From positions 558,001-622,000 of the forward strand of contig JAYXKI010000012.1 in NCBI GenBank assembly GCA_037892935.1: 64,000 nt of DNA, given 5' to 3'. Shown here one piece after another: positions 1 through 10,306 of the stretch (position 1 is its first letter; the number at the start of each line of letters is the position of its first letter). Below the pieces are notes generated by a model. It was not told the origin of the DNA and did not search any database. It worked only from the letters and a program-made list of their open reading frames with translations. This stretch comes from Phlebopus portentosus (Eukaryota; Basidiomycota; Agaricomycetes; Boletales; Boletinellaceae). The position numbers were made by a program, and so were the translations under genes.

Positions 1-151
1 AAGTTACTTGGTCTGTACATGTTTGCTTGGGCGTCCAACGCCAGGGCGGCCAGCACCGGTTCTAATTCAAGTATGTCAACATCAGATCAGCGTCTCTTCA
101 GGCAAATGTATATATTCAAAGACTCAGAAACAGTTCTGACCTATCATCGTT

Positions 152-2029
152 ATGATGGGTCACGTCGCTCACCCTGCTCTTTCCCAATTCCCGTACGCCT
201 TCGATTATACGAACCGACTGACGAAAGAATCATGTGAAAGGAAGGGCTATGGTGGTTTTGCCGATGTATATCAATTCCGCAATCCTCGAAACGGATTGCT
301 TTATGCGGTCAAAGAAATTGTAAATGCTCCGCGTAGTCTTACATTGCTTGAGGTGAGCGATTGCAATCGCGGATGCTTGTCAGGTATCGCTAATACGATT
401 GTAATATCAGGTAGCAAAAATAGAATATGACATATGGCACCGTCTTAGACATCCGAATATTCTTCAATTAGAAGGAATATACTTGGCGCCTCATACTCCA
501 ATTCCCAGTTTTGTTACTCGTTGGCAAGAAAACGGGCGCGTCAAGAATTATGTTCAAGGCAAACCCGAAACGGATTTTCTCGGTTTGGTAAGTATTTTAT
601 CACAGTTGGGTTTCGATTTCTGACCATTTCTGTCTAGATAGAGGACGTAGCAGAAGGCGTCACCTATCTTCATGGCAATGATATTATTCACGGAGATCTG
701 CGGGCCGTGAGTACACGTTCTCCAAAATGTCATGAATCATGACACTCTTTTCCTTTAGGCCAACATCTTGATATCAGACGATTGTCGAGCACTAGTTACG
801 GATTTCGGAATTTCTAAACATGATCCTGGTGATGGAATCACACTCTCTCGAGCTCGCCAAGGAAACTGTCGCTGGATGGCTCGTGAGTTCTTCGTGGCTG
901 GTACCGCTCGTCGGTCCAAGGCAAGCGATATCTGGATGTTTGGTATTGTTATGCAGGCAAGTTGCATCGTTATTGCAACAAGTTCGGTATTTACCACAAC
1001 CGTTGTTAGGAGATACTCTCTGGGAAGAACCCATATTATTACATAAGCAATGAACGGCTCATCGAGAGTATGATTGAAAATGGGGAGCTCTCTGAGTTCC
1101 CAAATGCTCAACATACCTCATGGAGAAAATTTGACGATCCTGTACAAGAGCTTAGGCTGCGTTATTGCGCATCAGAGCCAACAGATAGACCAACGATTAC
1201 TTCAGTACTTCAAGACATCAGGAAAGTCCTCTTCAATGTTGCTAGTTTCGAACTTGCATTTACAGACCTCAGAACATTGAGGAACAGGTTTCCGAATATT
1301 TCCTCCTTTGAGAATGTATTAAATATAAACTCTGGATCATCTGCGACGTTTGTTGAAGGGAATGTGTCGACTAGTGCTCGTTCAGAAAGTGCATCAGAGA
1401 CCGATGAAAGCACGATACGTCTTTCGGAAGGTTTCTCCTATCTGAACTTATCAACAAACTCTAGAACTTCTAGTGCCGACAGTTCTAGAACAAGCACAAG
1501 TCCGACCCGAGGATCTGCGACCTTGGCATCCAACGCGGCTCTAAATGGTTCGGGCACCACCAGTCCGAGACGCTTGCAAGATCGGAACGAAAGAAATATG
1601 AACCCAGGAAGCTCACATGGTAACGGTGAGCAATCGACGCCAAATTATGTGACGAGTGAGTCTTGTTCAATAATGTATGCATTCATGGCAGAACTGACCA
1701 ATTCGTGTGATTCAGTTGATCTCGATAATGAACTACACAATTATATCGCGCGCAAGGGACTGACCTCCCGGTTTACTGAGACTCAGTATCCGACCGGTCC
1801 CGATGAAATGAGGACGTGGCATTATGTAATGAAATGTCAATTATTTTAGCCCTTGTCCCGGCTGTCCGTCTGTCTAACTCGAGTTTTTCTTTTGTCGGCA
1901 GTGGATGGTAAAGTCATAGCCACAGCCAAGGCACGCCAGCTTAAACAGGCAAAAAAAGAAGCAGCGAGGATAGCTCTCGCAAGATTACGTTCGAGTCTCC
2001 GTTTATTCAGAAGCCGCTCAACGTATTGA
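152..2029 (+). CDS. TKL-type protein kinase with C-terminal dsRNA-binding domain
   Basis: Six exons join into about 540 residues. Visible kinase signs are a glycine loop (GYGGFADVY), the lysine motif AVKEI, IWHRLRHPNI, a catalytic loop IHGDLRAANIL (HGD instead of HRD, Asp and Asn kept), TDFG, and a C-lobe SDIWMFGIVMQ-EILSGKNPYYY. The kinase is therefore predicted active on Ser/Thr or Tyr. A Ser/Thr-rich linker follows (about residues 310-460). Joining exons across a 66-nt intron (1836-1901) then gives a double-stranded-RNA-binding fold: helix ELHNYIARKGL, then TGPDEMRTWHYVMK, LDGKVIATAKA and helix LKQAKKEAARIALARL. One C-lobe intron (957-1009) is GC-AG. The first ATG pair at 152/155 follows an in-frame stop at 137, but an upstream exon cannot be excluded this close to the window edge. 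The gene is convergent with the ADP-ribosylglycohydrolase. A dsRNA-sensing or RNA-silencing role is inference. Confidence 0.75.
957..1009 (+). other. Non-canonical GC-AG intron
   Basis: Splicing ATGCAG|GCAAGT...GTTAG|GAG joins GIVMQ to EILSGKNPYYY, which restores the usual kinase helix F-G sequence. Reading through without splicing breaks the domain and stops at 1046. No GT donor gives the same repair. Confidence 0.7.
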
Positions 2030-2302
2030 TAAAGCAAACAGACAGCGATACTAAACCACCTACCTCCTGTGAGCAACCCCTCCCAATCAAGTAGTCCACC
2101 CGAACCGGACACGTACCGAAAGGAAGGATTACCTCATAATCCCACATGGATTTATACCCTTTACAGTTGAGTAGTCTTCGGTTCTGAGGGTGTCTGTCAC
2201 AGCTGACGGAATATGTTGATATTCGAAGATAAAGGAAGGATGGTGGAAGGACGCGGAAAGAATAAGACCGAGGCTAGACAAAACGCGAGGTTCCAACTCA
2301 CT

Positions 2303-3185
2303 TTATCCCCAAGCCGTTCTTAGGACATAGGCTGGCGAGGCTGTTGCATCATCAATTTCTCCGGTTACATACCGTCGTTTTGCCGATGATAACAATGCCC
2401 TGTCCACGAGCATGTCAAAGGTCTTCTCGAGGATATATTTTTGCTGTAGAGCATTTAGCCATTTATCTGGTATAGATTCGATTCCGTAGAGTGCCCCGGC
2501 GAGTTGTCCATAAATCGCGCAAACAGTGTCGACGTCAAAACCCAGGAGCAAGAGTAAGAGCATTCCCTAAACCAGGAGAAATGAGATGGTATCGAGTTTG
2601 AGCATGAACAATGGAAAGGTTCAGCCAAGTTCGATAACACCCTACCTCTTCAAATATCGTGGAGTTCCAAAGCGCCCACAGCGCCGCCTCGTGCGAGTGG
2701 ATCGCGAAACCAGAGGTCTTGATCTGATTCGCAGACTTCGTCTTCCAAGTTCCCGCTCTCAAAGCCTTCGCTTCCTGTGTGACGAAATTTAACTCCTCAA
2801 CGTTGACACCCTCGGGAACGTACTGCGTATCTAGAACTTGCTTCTTCCTTTCCTCTATGGAGGATGACTCTGTGCCAGCGAAGAAGCCAAGCAATTGCGC
2901 AGTGGTCAATCTACACGAGTCGATACACATCTACGAAGCGACATCGGTAGTCGCATCTTCATTACAAAATATTAAGAGCGATGCGGATTACCTAGTATCA
3001 TCTGTCCACGTTCCAGGCGGCATCGGTTGACAACCTTTGCCTACGAAGGTAGCCGAAGGTTCTATGTTCCCGGAAACAGTATAAGTCCCGCGACCTCTGA
3101 ATTCGTACGGTGCTCCTAGTACATCCCCTACTACGAGACCGTAGAGCGCACCCTTCAAGCGGGACTTTAGAGAAGCAGTAGACAT
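2303..3185 (-). pseudogene. ADP-ribosylglycohydrolase-like gene, internally deleted
   Basis: The family (DraG/ARH, PF03747) removes ADP-ribose from proteins or other acceptors and binds two Mg ions through conserved aspartates. The N-terminus shows GALYGLVVGDVLGAPYEF and TWTDDT, the first metal motif. The C-terminus shows GFDVDTVCAIYGQLAGALYG followed by IPDKWLNAL, the second. SHEAALWALWNSTIFEE precedes an intron before the last exon. After TDDT the sequence jumps directly to a segment (CIDSCRLTTAQLLGFFAG) that normally lies roughly 90-110 residues further on, so the middle of the fold, including the usual GNG..MR region, is absent. About 240 residues remain against roughly 330 in the family. 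A splice at 2993 to an AG just before RLTTAQ keeps the frame, so a shortened protein could be made, but catalysis is doubtful. It is convergent with the kinase, 273 bp away. Confidence 0.65.
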
Positions 3186-4261
3186 GGCAGGTAAATCAGA
3201 AGGCGTCTGAGTTTTATAGGCCGTGCGCTTCTTTCAATTGAGGCCTGTGCGATATTGATGGATTCTCGTTTGCTGGAGTCCAGGCTTTGTTTATGTCCTC
3301 TTTGCAAATAAGATGCAACAGTGACGGAAGGGGTTGGATCGGAGCGAAACCGTTATAAGCTCCAGGATCTGTGACTCTCAGAGCTGTTTCGTTGTATTGT
3401 TTTGTTTTGTTTTGAATAGCGATGGTTCGTGATCACGAACAATAATGAGTGCCAGATATGGCAGTGGCGCAAATCACACCAAATAGCCGTAAATAATATG
3501 AGTTTAGCACCGAAATTGGAAAATTGGTCCCATTCCCAACTACACTGTCATGGTCCCATATCGGTATGCAGCATATCGGCACCATGAAGAGCATAACGCG
3601 ATAGATTTCAACTCGGCTCGACTAATTGGGCAATAAAAGGCAGAGCCATTCGTGGAATCTGGACGAAACGGTGAGAAACCCGAGTAAAAATGGAGCGGAA
3701 ATGGCAGCAGTTTTAGGATCAGGATCTTCTTGGATGGAGGACTCCCGTTGTCTTATTCTGCGAGCCTTATATCATTATCGGAGCCCGAACATGTGAAGAT
3801 GGACGAACTTACGGGTGCTAGGGCGAACAAAAGCATCATTCCGAGACGCGGTTCCAATCATTCATCGGCATGGGATCTTTACGACGCATAACAACCTCAT
3901 CAAAGATTCACCATTGGTCGCATCTTTTGTCCTCGTCGTATCTGTCTATCTGTCCGTTGCGCTACGAGTATACACTGCTTGTGTCGCGTGGAAGACTTGT
4001 TGACAAAGAGTAAAGAAAATGATGTATATACATAAATAAATAATTTGAAGGTGCGGTGACCACGCTGCATGCTTCTCCCTTTGTGCAGTTACCCACGTTC
4101 ACATTTAGCACCGCCATACGCCACGCAGACGGCGTTCTCGGCAATCTATTCCTATTCCCAGTCACGTATAAGAATTAGACGCGCCGTCGCCTGCTCGCGT
4201 TCGCAACCCTATTCGAACGTCCACGACATCATTCGCCCGTTCTCCTCGTCCAGCGCCGTCC
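3186..4261. other. Intergenic region between divergent genes
   Basis: This stretch separates the divergently transcribed ADP-ribosylglycohydrolase remnant and the DUF3433 gene. It must hold both promoters. Only short unconvincing reading frames are present, and no repeat or mobile element was seen. Confidence 0.5.
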
Positions 4262-6815
4262 ATGGCCATGCAGGACCTCGCCGGTCCCCTCTCCCCACCG
4301 CTGACGGCCTCGACGAAGAATTTCCGAGATTCTATTCAGCTTATTCCCACAGTTAGACGAGAAGAGAGACCAAAATCCTATGTATGAGCCATTTGATTCG
4401 AATCACTTTGTCGGTGATTGATCTCCTTTCGCCTCTTTCTCTCTTCATATAGGAACCTCCACAGTTGAAGTTATGGGTTGTGTTGCCTGCCTCGTTGTTC
4501 ATGATGGCTCTTGGAATCGCATTGGAGGTGGCATTATCGATTTCACAAAAGAATACAGGTGCCCAACCCTTGAATTCATTCTTAGCAATAATCAGTTGAC
4601 CATATCTATCGCAGGCTTCCACGTCAAGGAGGAAAATGTATTCAAATTCGTTTCAGCTCAATTCTTGACCGTACGTTCTGCCGTGTCTTTGAGAATTGTG
4701 AACGGAGGCTCAAATTCACGATCAGTCGTTTTTCCCCATTCTTCTCGTTGCTCCACTTGGGCTACTCTGGGAGTCAAAGAATTGGCTGGTAAAACGATAC
4801 CAGGTGCGTGGTCTTTGTCCTGGACGTTGCTTTAGGCTGGAATTCGCATTGACCTTAGCCGTATATCAATATGTCAAGAGGAGATGCGACGGCAGAGGAT
4901 TCACTACTTCTTGACTACGTTTCAATCAAGTGAGGGCCGATCTCAGTCTCTTATATAGTCCGATTAAGCTAATTTCACACCAAGCACTCTGTATTGCGTA
5001 TTTCTTGCTCTTTCAAAACGCCACTGGCTTGTCTTCATTTCGGCGGTAGCTGGGCTCGTGACTATTCTCCTTCAGCCTCTCGCAGGCGCAATATTCGACG
5101 TTCAGCAAGTACCAATGTCTTCTGCATCGACAGTTCAAAGCATCAGAGCGCTTGGGCTTGATCCGGACCGGTTCCAGCTTACCGCATTCTTAGCCGCTGC
5201 GGGTGTAAGCCCTTATTGTATTCTCTTTGCACCCGATATACTGATGATCAATGGACGTCTAGTACGTTCTTGCCGCAGTCAGCAATAACTTACCAGATCC
5301 ACCTTTTGTCCACAACAACTGGGCTACTGCGGACTTTGAGGTGAGATAGATCAGTGACCTTTTAATAGTCTTTGCTCATATCACCGCAGTTCCCCAGCGG
5401 TAACTATCTGAATGGGACGGTCACCACGAATACTACCGGCATTCGCACAAACGCAACTTGCTCCGCACCAGCACAAATTAATATGGATACTTCAAACCCT
5501 TCAAGTTTTGTCATCGGTGCAGCGAGCCTCGCAAACTTTGCACAGGGTTCCTCAAGCTGCAGCGTCACGGTCAGTTTCGATCCAAGTAACGCAAATCAGC
5601 AGTACGGCGTAAGTGGGGTTGACAACTGCGGTCCTAATGCTGGCGGAAACCGAACGTTCTTGCCCGTCTTTTTCTGGTTTTACCGTAACAATAGTGGCAC
5701 TTCCCAGGAGGCGGGCGTATTTTGTTCTCCGACACTGGAGGTTTTCAATGTCGCCGCAAATGCCTCTATGAATGATGGATCGCTTGGGAACGTGTCGATT
5801 ATTGCGCCTATAGATAACTATGCGAACAACAACGTCACAGGCGCTCCGCAAAATGCTGTTCCTTTCAACGGGTAAATTTCTGCTCACTGTTGTTGTCTTT
5901 AATCGAGGCTGCAGCTCTTTTCGTACAGAGTCGTCTTCGACGCTTCCCCGGACGATTTCGCTGCAGTCAGAGCCAACGCCACTAATAACGGGGTACCCGG
6001 TGCCATTTTGCGAGCTGTCACTACGAATCAATCACTGGTGAACGCGTTCGATTCTCAAGATGGTTTCGTAGAAACAACGTCAAGAATTTACGTTCGTAGG
6101 CTTCTTTTCTCTCGTTTATACTTTTCTCATCATATGTTCTCATGGTTGTGTAGACCCAGCACTTGGCATTAGTCGCGAAGAACACCTATTTCTTGCCTAC
6201 GAACGAGACTTTTTCGGCAGTTGCCATATCGCTGAAGCCTCGACTGGTCATTGAGTAAGTCTCGCCGCGCCTGGTGAAGAAGACGCACTTATCGGAGTAT
6301 TAATTAGACCGCTTGCCGCACATGCACTTTCCGTGCTCCTCTTAATCATTGGAGGCATCATGTTCATCATTGGCGTAGTGCACCGCCGAATACGCAAGGG
6401 CGTCTTCCTCGCCGCTCCGCCAGGTTCAATTGCAAGCGCTGTCGCGCTCACGTCACATTCGGGCTTCGGGATGTTCCTCGTACCGTACGACAACGAGACG
6501 AGCATCGCGACCAAGCTTGCTCCGCTTCGATTCCGAATTGATGAGCGGACGGCTGCAATAGTTGCTACTGACGCACCTGGGTACGACTTTGCGCGCGGAG
6601 ATGAGAGTGACCAGGATGATAATGAGAAGACGCCGGCTTTGAGTCGCGGATCGACTGCTGTGGCTGTCCCTGGTACAAGTAAAGGTTCGCAAGAGGAGAA
6701 ACGATTGCTTGGGCACCAGCGAGACTCTACTATCGCTCCGTTGACGCAAGCAGGGTATGCTGTGGAACCGTTTACTCCCCCACAGCGCACATCCGATTCT
6801 GGGCACCATGTTTAA
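4262..6815 (+). CDS. DUF3433-family multi-pass membrane protein
   Basis: About 660 residues from roughly ten exons. The start ATG at 4262 opens an exon ending RREERPKSY. Splicing gives EPPQLKLWVVLPASLFMMA (membrane segment), GFHVKEENVFKFVSAQFLT, SFFPILLVAPLGLLWESKNW (membrane segment), YINMSRGDATAEDSLLLDYV, then SKRHWLVFISAVAGLVTILL (membrane segment). This order, with the proline-rich first segment, the sLLLDY motif and KRHWLVF, is the one I know from fungal DUF3433 proteins. An extracellular stretch with many N-glycosylation sites (NGTV, NTTG, NNSG, NETF) follows. The last membrane helix is LSVLLLIIGGIMFIIGVV, then APPGSIASAVAL and a cytosolic tail. Function is unknown. Plasma-membrane or wall-facing location is inferred from topology. 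Confidence 0.75.
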
Positions 6816-8200
6816 AGTCTTCTGACGAATTTTACCTCGCATTTTCCTGCCTCCGGAGGTTTCTGCCCTGTTTTGTTTAATACCCTCGCATTCGTGTGTA
6901 CCATTTTACCCCGCCCTCCGTTTCGACGATCCTCGGACTAAGCTGCATTCTTTGGACTAAGTTATGTACCGGTATCCACACCTTTATGTCTTGAACGGAT
7001 TTGTACTGTTTCTGTTGTTACGCATGATACTGCATTATTGGGATGTTTACGTTACATTAAATACATTTATCTTTTAACCAAGTGGCGGAATGGAGGGTAA
7101 TTTGAGCCTCGGATATGACGTTAGGTTACGAATGATATAGTCAACAACGGAGGCGTCCAAGCCTCTCGCCACGAGCACAAAGACTTCGTGCCCTGCGCCA
7201 CCACCACCACCACCACCACCACCACCTCTACCACCATTGTCGTCATCAGCTGTGCCTGCATCATCGCAAGGAAGTATCATCGTGCTAGCCTCGAGGCTGT
7301 AAGACCGCCAAGCTGGAGGTTTACTGAGTTCTCACGATTCTTTGAGTTGTCAACAGAGCCTCCAGTTATCGACCAGTTATCAACTCAGTGGAGCGTGAGA
7401 TTTCTTGACCAGAGCCTTTACTGTTTGGCCTGACCTCTCAGCCTAAATTACCACTACTCCTTGCCATTTAATGCCGGGCATATTTATGCAGGGGTCTATA
7501 ATACTCACGAATCTGCTACGCATCTTTCCTTTTTGCAGTCTTTGAACGGAATTCGTTCGAGCTCTTATACTTGATTTGGCTTGTCGATCACAAGAAGATT
7601 CTCACGATGCTTTGAGTTGACGAATCAAGTTTCCAAACACAAACAACCTCGGATTTCAACTTGAACGAGCGTGAGAATCTTTAGACCAGGTGCTTCAAGT
7701 TCCAAATTAATCTCATCTCTTCAAACTCTCGATGCACGTATTACACGACTTGGCTTGTCAATCGCAAGATGATTCTCACACTGCTTCATACTGACAACTC
7801 TGCGCTGAGTTTTCAACAAGTTTCCAACTTTTGGAGAAACGTGAATCTTCACATCAGGGACGGCTTCTCACTTTCATTCCTCAACTGCTTTCTTTTGCAA
7901 ACAATAGGCGAAATTCAAGAGCTGTGCCCGACTGACTCGGACAAAAAAAAAAAGTAAGACATGACTAGGACGAAACTGGGCGGGTGGTTTCGCACTAGCG
8001 ACGGCCACAGAGGAGCCACCGACGCAGAACGACGCCTCCCAGTGTTTAAAAGGGACTTTAGAATGAAACGTCTATCTATCTATCTATCTCTTCTCGAGGA
8101 CAATCAATCATCTCGTCTCTATCGTCTATCGATTTCCCATTGCGAAATTGTCGCAAAATTAACTAGTTGCTCTGCTCTAATTTGACTTCGTTCGCCTCCA
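6816..8200. other. Intergenic region with simple repeats
   Basis: It holds the 3' end of the DUF3433 transcript, a CCA/ACC trinucleotide run (about 7197-7226), the three-unit degenerate repeat listed separately, and a TATC microsatellite (about 8069-8090). No convincing gene was seen. Confidence 0.5.
7330..7860. repeat. Three degenerate repeat units with inverted CTCACG/CGTGAG arms
   Basis: Units begin near 7330, 7601 and 7774. Each opens with TTCTCAC(G/A).. CTTTGAGTTG or a variant and closes 60-75 bp later with GAGCGTGAGA or AACGTGAAT. Units 2 and 3 share an upstream block containing TTGGCTTGTC(G/A)ATC(A/G)CAAGA. CTCACG and CGTGAG are reverse complements, so each unit can fold as a loose hairpin. 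Copies have drifted. Confidence 0.5.
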
Positions 8201-8937
8201 ATGGACCGAGATTCGGACGGTTATCCGAGCAGTCCGCTTTCACGGCGCGCTGGTGTGCAGACCCCCTCGTGGGTCACTTTCCGAGAGGAAGAGCGTGCGA
8301 GCAATACTGTTCGTTTCCCGGAGGCCCGCGAGGCGAATTGGGCTGAGCGGGCTCTCTACGCAACAGCCAAGGCGCGTTCATTCTTTCCTCGCTCGCCACA
8401 ATCGATACTCGATTAACATTCAGTTCCGCCCTCACAGGTTCTATGCTTCCCTTTGAAGCCGCTGCGCGATGTCAGGCTCAGTCGCAAAGATAAGTTCGAG
8501 ATGAGGGAGCCGACCACGACCCGGCCTGTTGCAGTTGATCCCAGTGCGTCATCTTTTCATTTCCGGACTTATTCTATTCTCACCAGCATCCCTCAGTCGA
8601 AGCATACAAAACCAAAGTCAAGCTTCTCGAAACCGAGCTGGAGCGGCTCAACAAGAAACTGGAAGATCTGAGACGCGATTACTCCAGGCTGTACACGCGC
8701 GCGCAGCATTCAGATGCGCGCTGCACAGATGCTAGGTGGAAGTTCAAGCGGCTTCGCGAAGCGTACGAGGATCTAGCTAGGGTCACGTACGAGACGTACG
8801 GCAAAGAAGAGTTCCGCGCGCTGAAAGAGAAGATCGAGGCGGACAAGCAGCAAGTTGCAAGGAAGAGGTTTTTGGCCTCTCAGACGATGTTGGTTATCAA
8901 CACGGATGATACCGATACGGAGAGCGCAGCGCATTGA
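8201..8937 (+). CDS. Small charged coiled-coil protein, function unknown
   Basis: Three exons give about 210 residues, starting at MDRDSDGYPSSPLSRRAG. A first intron from about 8372 to 8421 restores frame into ...KPLRDVRLSRKDKFEMREP. A second (about 8546-8600) leads to EAYKTKVKLLETELERLNKK. The C-terminal half is a heptad-like, Lys/Glu/Arg-rich helix from about residue 105 to 195 with no ATG of its own, followed by an acidic end (NTDDTDTESAAH). No DNA-binding basic region like that of a bZIP protein is evident. No signal peptide or membrane helix. I do not recognise the family. Splice sites are by-eye choices and the first one is the less certain. Confidence 0.5.
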
Positions 8938-9244
8938 GCTTCGTGCGGTATTCACAAGACCGCTCTTTTTTGTGTATGCGCTGCCAAGGTAAAGTTGATT
9001 TTGTTTAGTTTTCTTCAATTCTGTCGCACTGTATCCTAAAATACCTCGAAATCGAGTAATGTTGTGTTTCCGTTGCAAACCATGAGAGATTTTAGTTCAT
9101 GACCACCATCGTAACCAATTCTACCATTTATAATTCCGAACAAACAGACAAAGAGACCGAACCATAGCTAATTAAACCCGATTTATCAATAACATAACTT
9201 TGCCCAGCAGCGAGTACAGTCTCTTCAACGCGCCAAGCGTGTTA

Positions 9245-10200
9245 TCAGACCTGAGGACGGGGAGGAACTGGAGTAGTTGTCGCAGACGGTGGCGCAGGCT
9301 GGTTATTATTATTCCCGTTAGCGGTCTGAGGAGGCGGGTTCTGGTTCTGGTCCGTGTTCGGCGACAGGTTCTGAGGCGGAGGGGTCGCCTGGGCGTCGCG
9401 CTTCCCATTCGCAGGAGGCGGAGCCTGACCCTGCGGTTGGTCAGTGGTAGCAGGGGGCGGCGGGACGGTGCTGGTAGTAGTCGTCGCTGGCGGCGGCGGT
9501 ACTGTATCGTTGTTGTCCTCAAAGTCGCCCGGAGCGGCTCGGGGACCTCTTCCATTGGCGGCGGCGTTGTTCCCGGCCGGAGCTCGTCCACCCGCAGCAG
9601 CGTTGTTGTTTGGACCTGATGCTCCTTGACGTGGCGGCGGGTTGTTATTGTTGTTCTGGGGAGGTTGCCGAGGAGCCTGACGAGCATGTACTTCACCAGC
9701 TACGGGATCCTGGACGTCTCTCGGGCCTCTTCCTCCAGCAGCAGCGTTGTTTCCTCCTGGAGCTCTCCCTCCAGCCGCGGCATTATTATTACCCGGTGGT
9801 GGTCGATTGTTGTTCTGAGGTGGCGGAGCCTGGCGAGGATGAACAAAGTCCGCAAGATCCTGAGGCGGCGGAGTCGTGGATGTAGTAGAGGGTGCTGGCG
9901 GTGGCAGAGGTACAGCCAGCTCTTCGCGCTTACCGAATGCTGGACCATTAGCCGGAGCAGTCTGAGTCGAAGGCGCCGGTGTTACGGTGGCAGGAGGTGC
10001 GACTGCATTTGTCGGAGCGGCTGAAGGCGGAGGTACTGTCGCAACATCCCCATTCACAGCCGGACGCGCATCAAGCGGAACCTAAATTAGGATTCAGTTA
10101 GCAACTTCATGTAGAAATCAAGAGATTGCAAACATAACAAACCGGTACAGCAGAAGCTACAGCTACAATGGCCAGAAGAACAAATTGCTTGAAAAACATA
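9245..10200 (-). CDS. Secreted proline/asparagine-rich repeat protein, KEP-like (copy A)
   Basis: Exon 1 encodes a signal peptide, MFFKQFVLLAIVAVASAVP, followed by an intron of about 60 nt and a long exon beginning VPLDARPAVNGDVATVPPP. The mature chain is Pro/Asn/Ala-rich and disordered-looking. It carries two lysine-arginine sites (AFGKREELA and NGKRDAQAT). It also has two copies of a module that starts after VHPR or VHAR, continues QAP..PPQNNN and ends in NNNAAAGGRAP.GNNAAA.GRGPR. The signal exon and intron position match copy B downstream, so the two are paralogues. Likely cleaved by the Golgi protease Kex2 at KR, with release of Pro-rich peptides or a wall-associated chain. It could also be a structural wall protein. 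A TATAAAA box lies about 100 bp upstream of the start. Confidence 0.65.
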
Positions 10201-10299
10201 TTGGCTTAGGAAACGAAGAGGAGTAAAGAAAAACGAAAGCAATAGTAGAAGAAGGTCCAGCCGCCAGCGACTGCATTTTCCTGACCAGGCAGACAACTC

Positions 10300-10306
10300 T
10301 TTTATA
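10300..10306 (-). promoter_or_regulatory. TATA box of KEP-like copy A
   Basis: TATAAAA on the minus strand, 100 bp before the start codon, followed by a pyrimidine-rich leader. Copy B has the same element at the same distance. Confidence 0.5.

Noticed and set aside
9200..10024. Long plus-strand frames rich in Arg/Ser/Val opposite KEP-like copy A
   Set aside because: They are antisense shadows of the repetitive minus-strand coding sequence, without signal peptide or domain.
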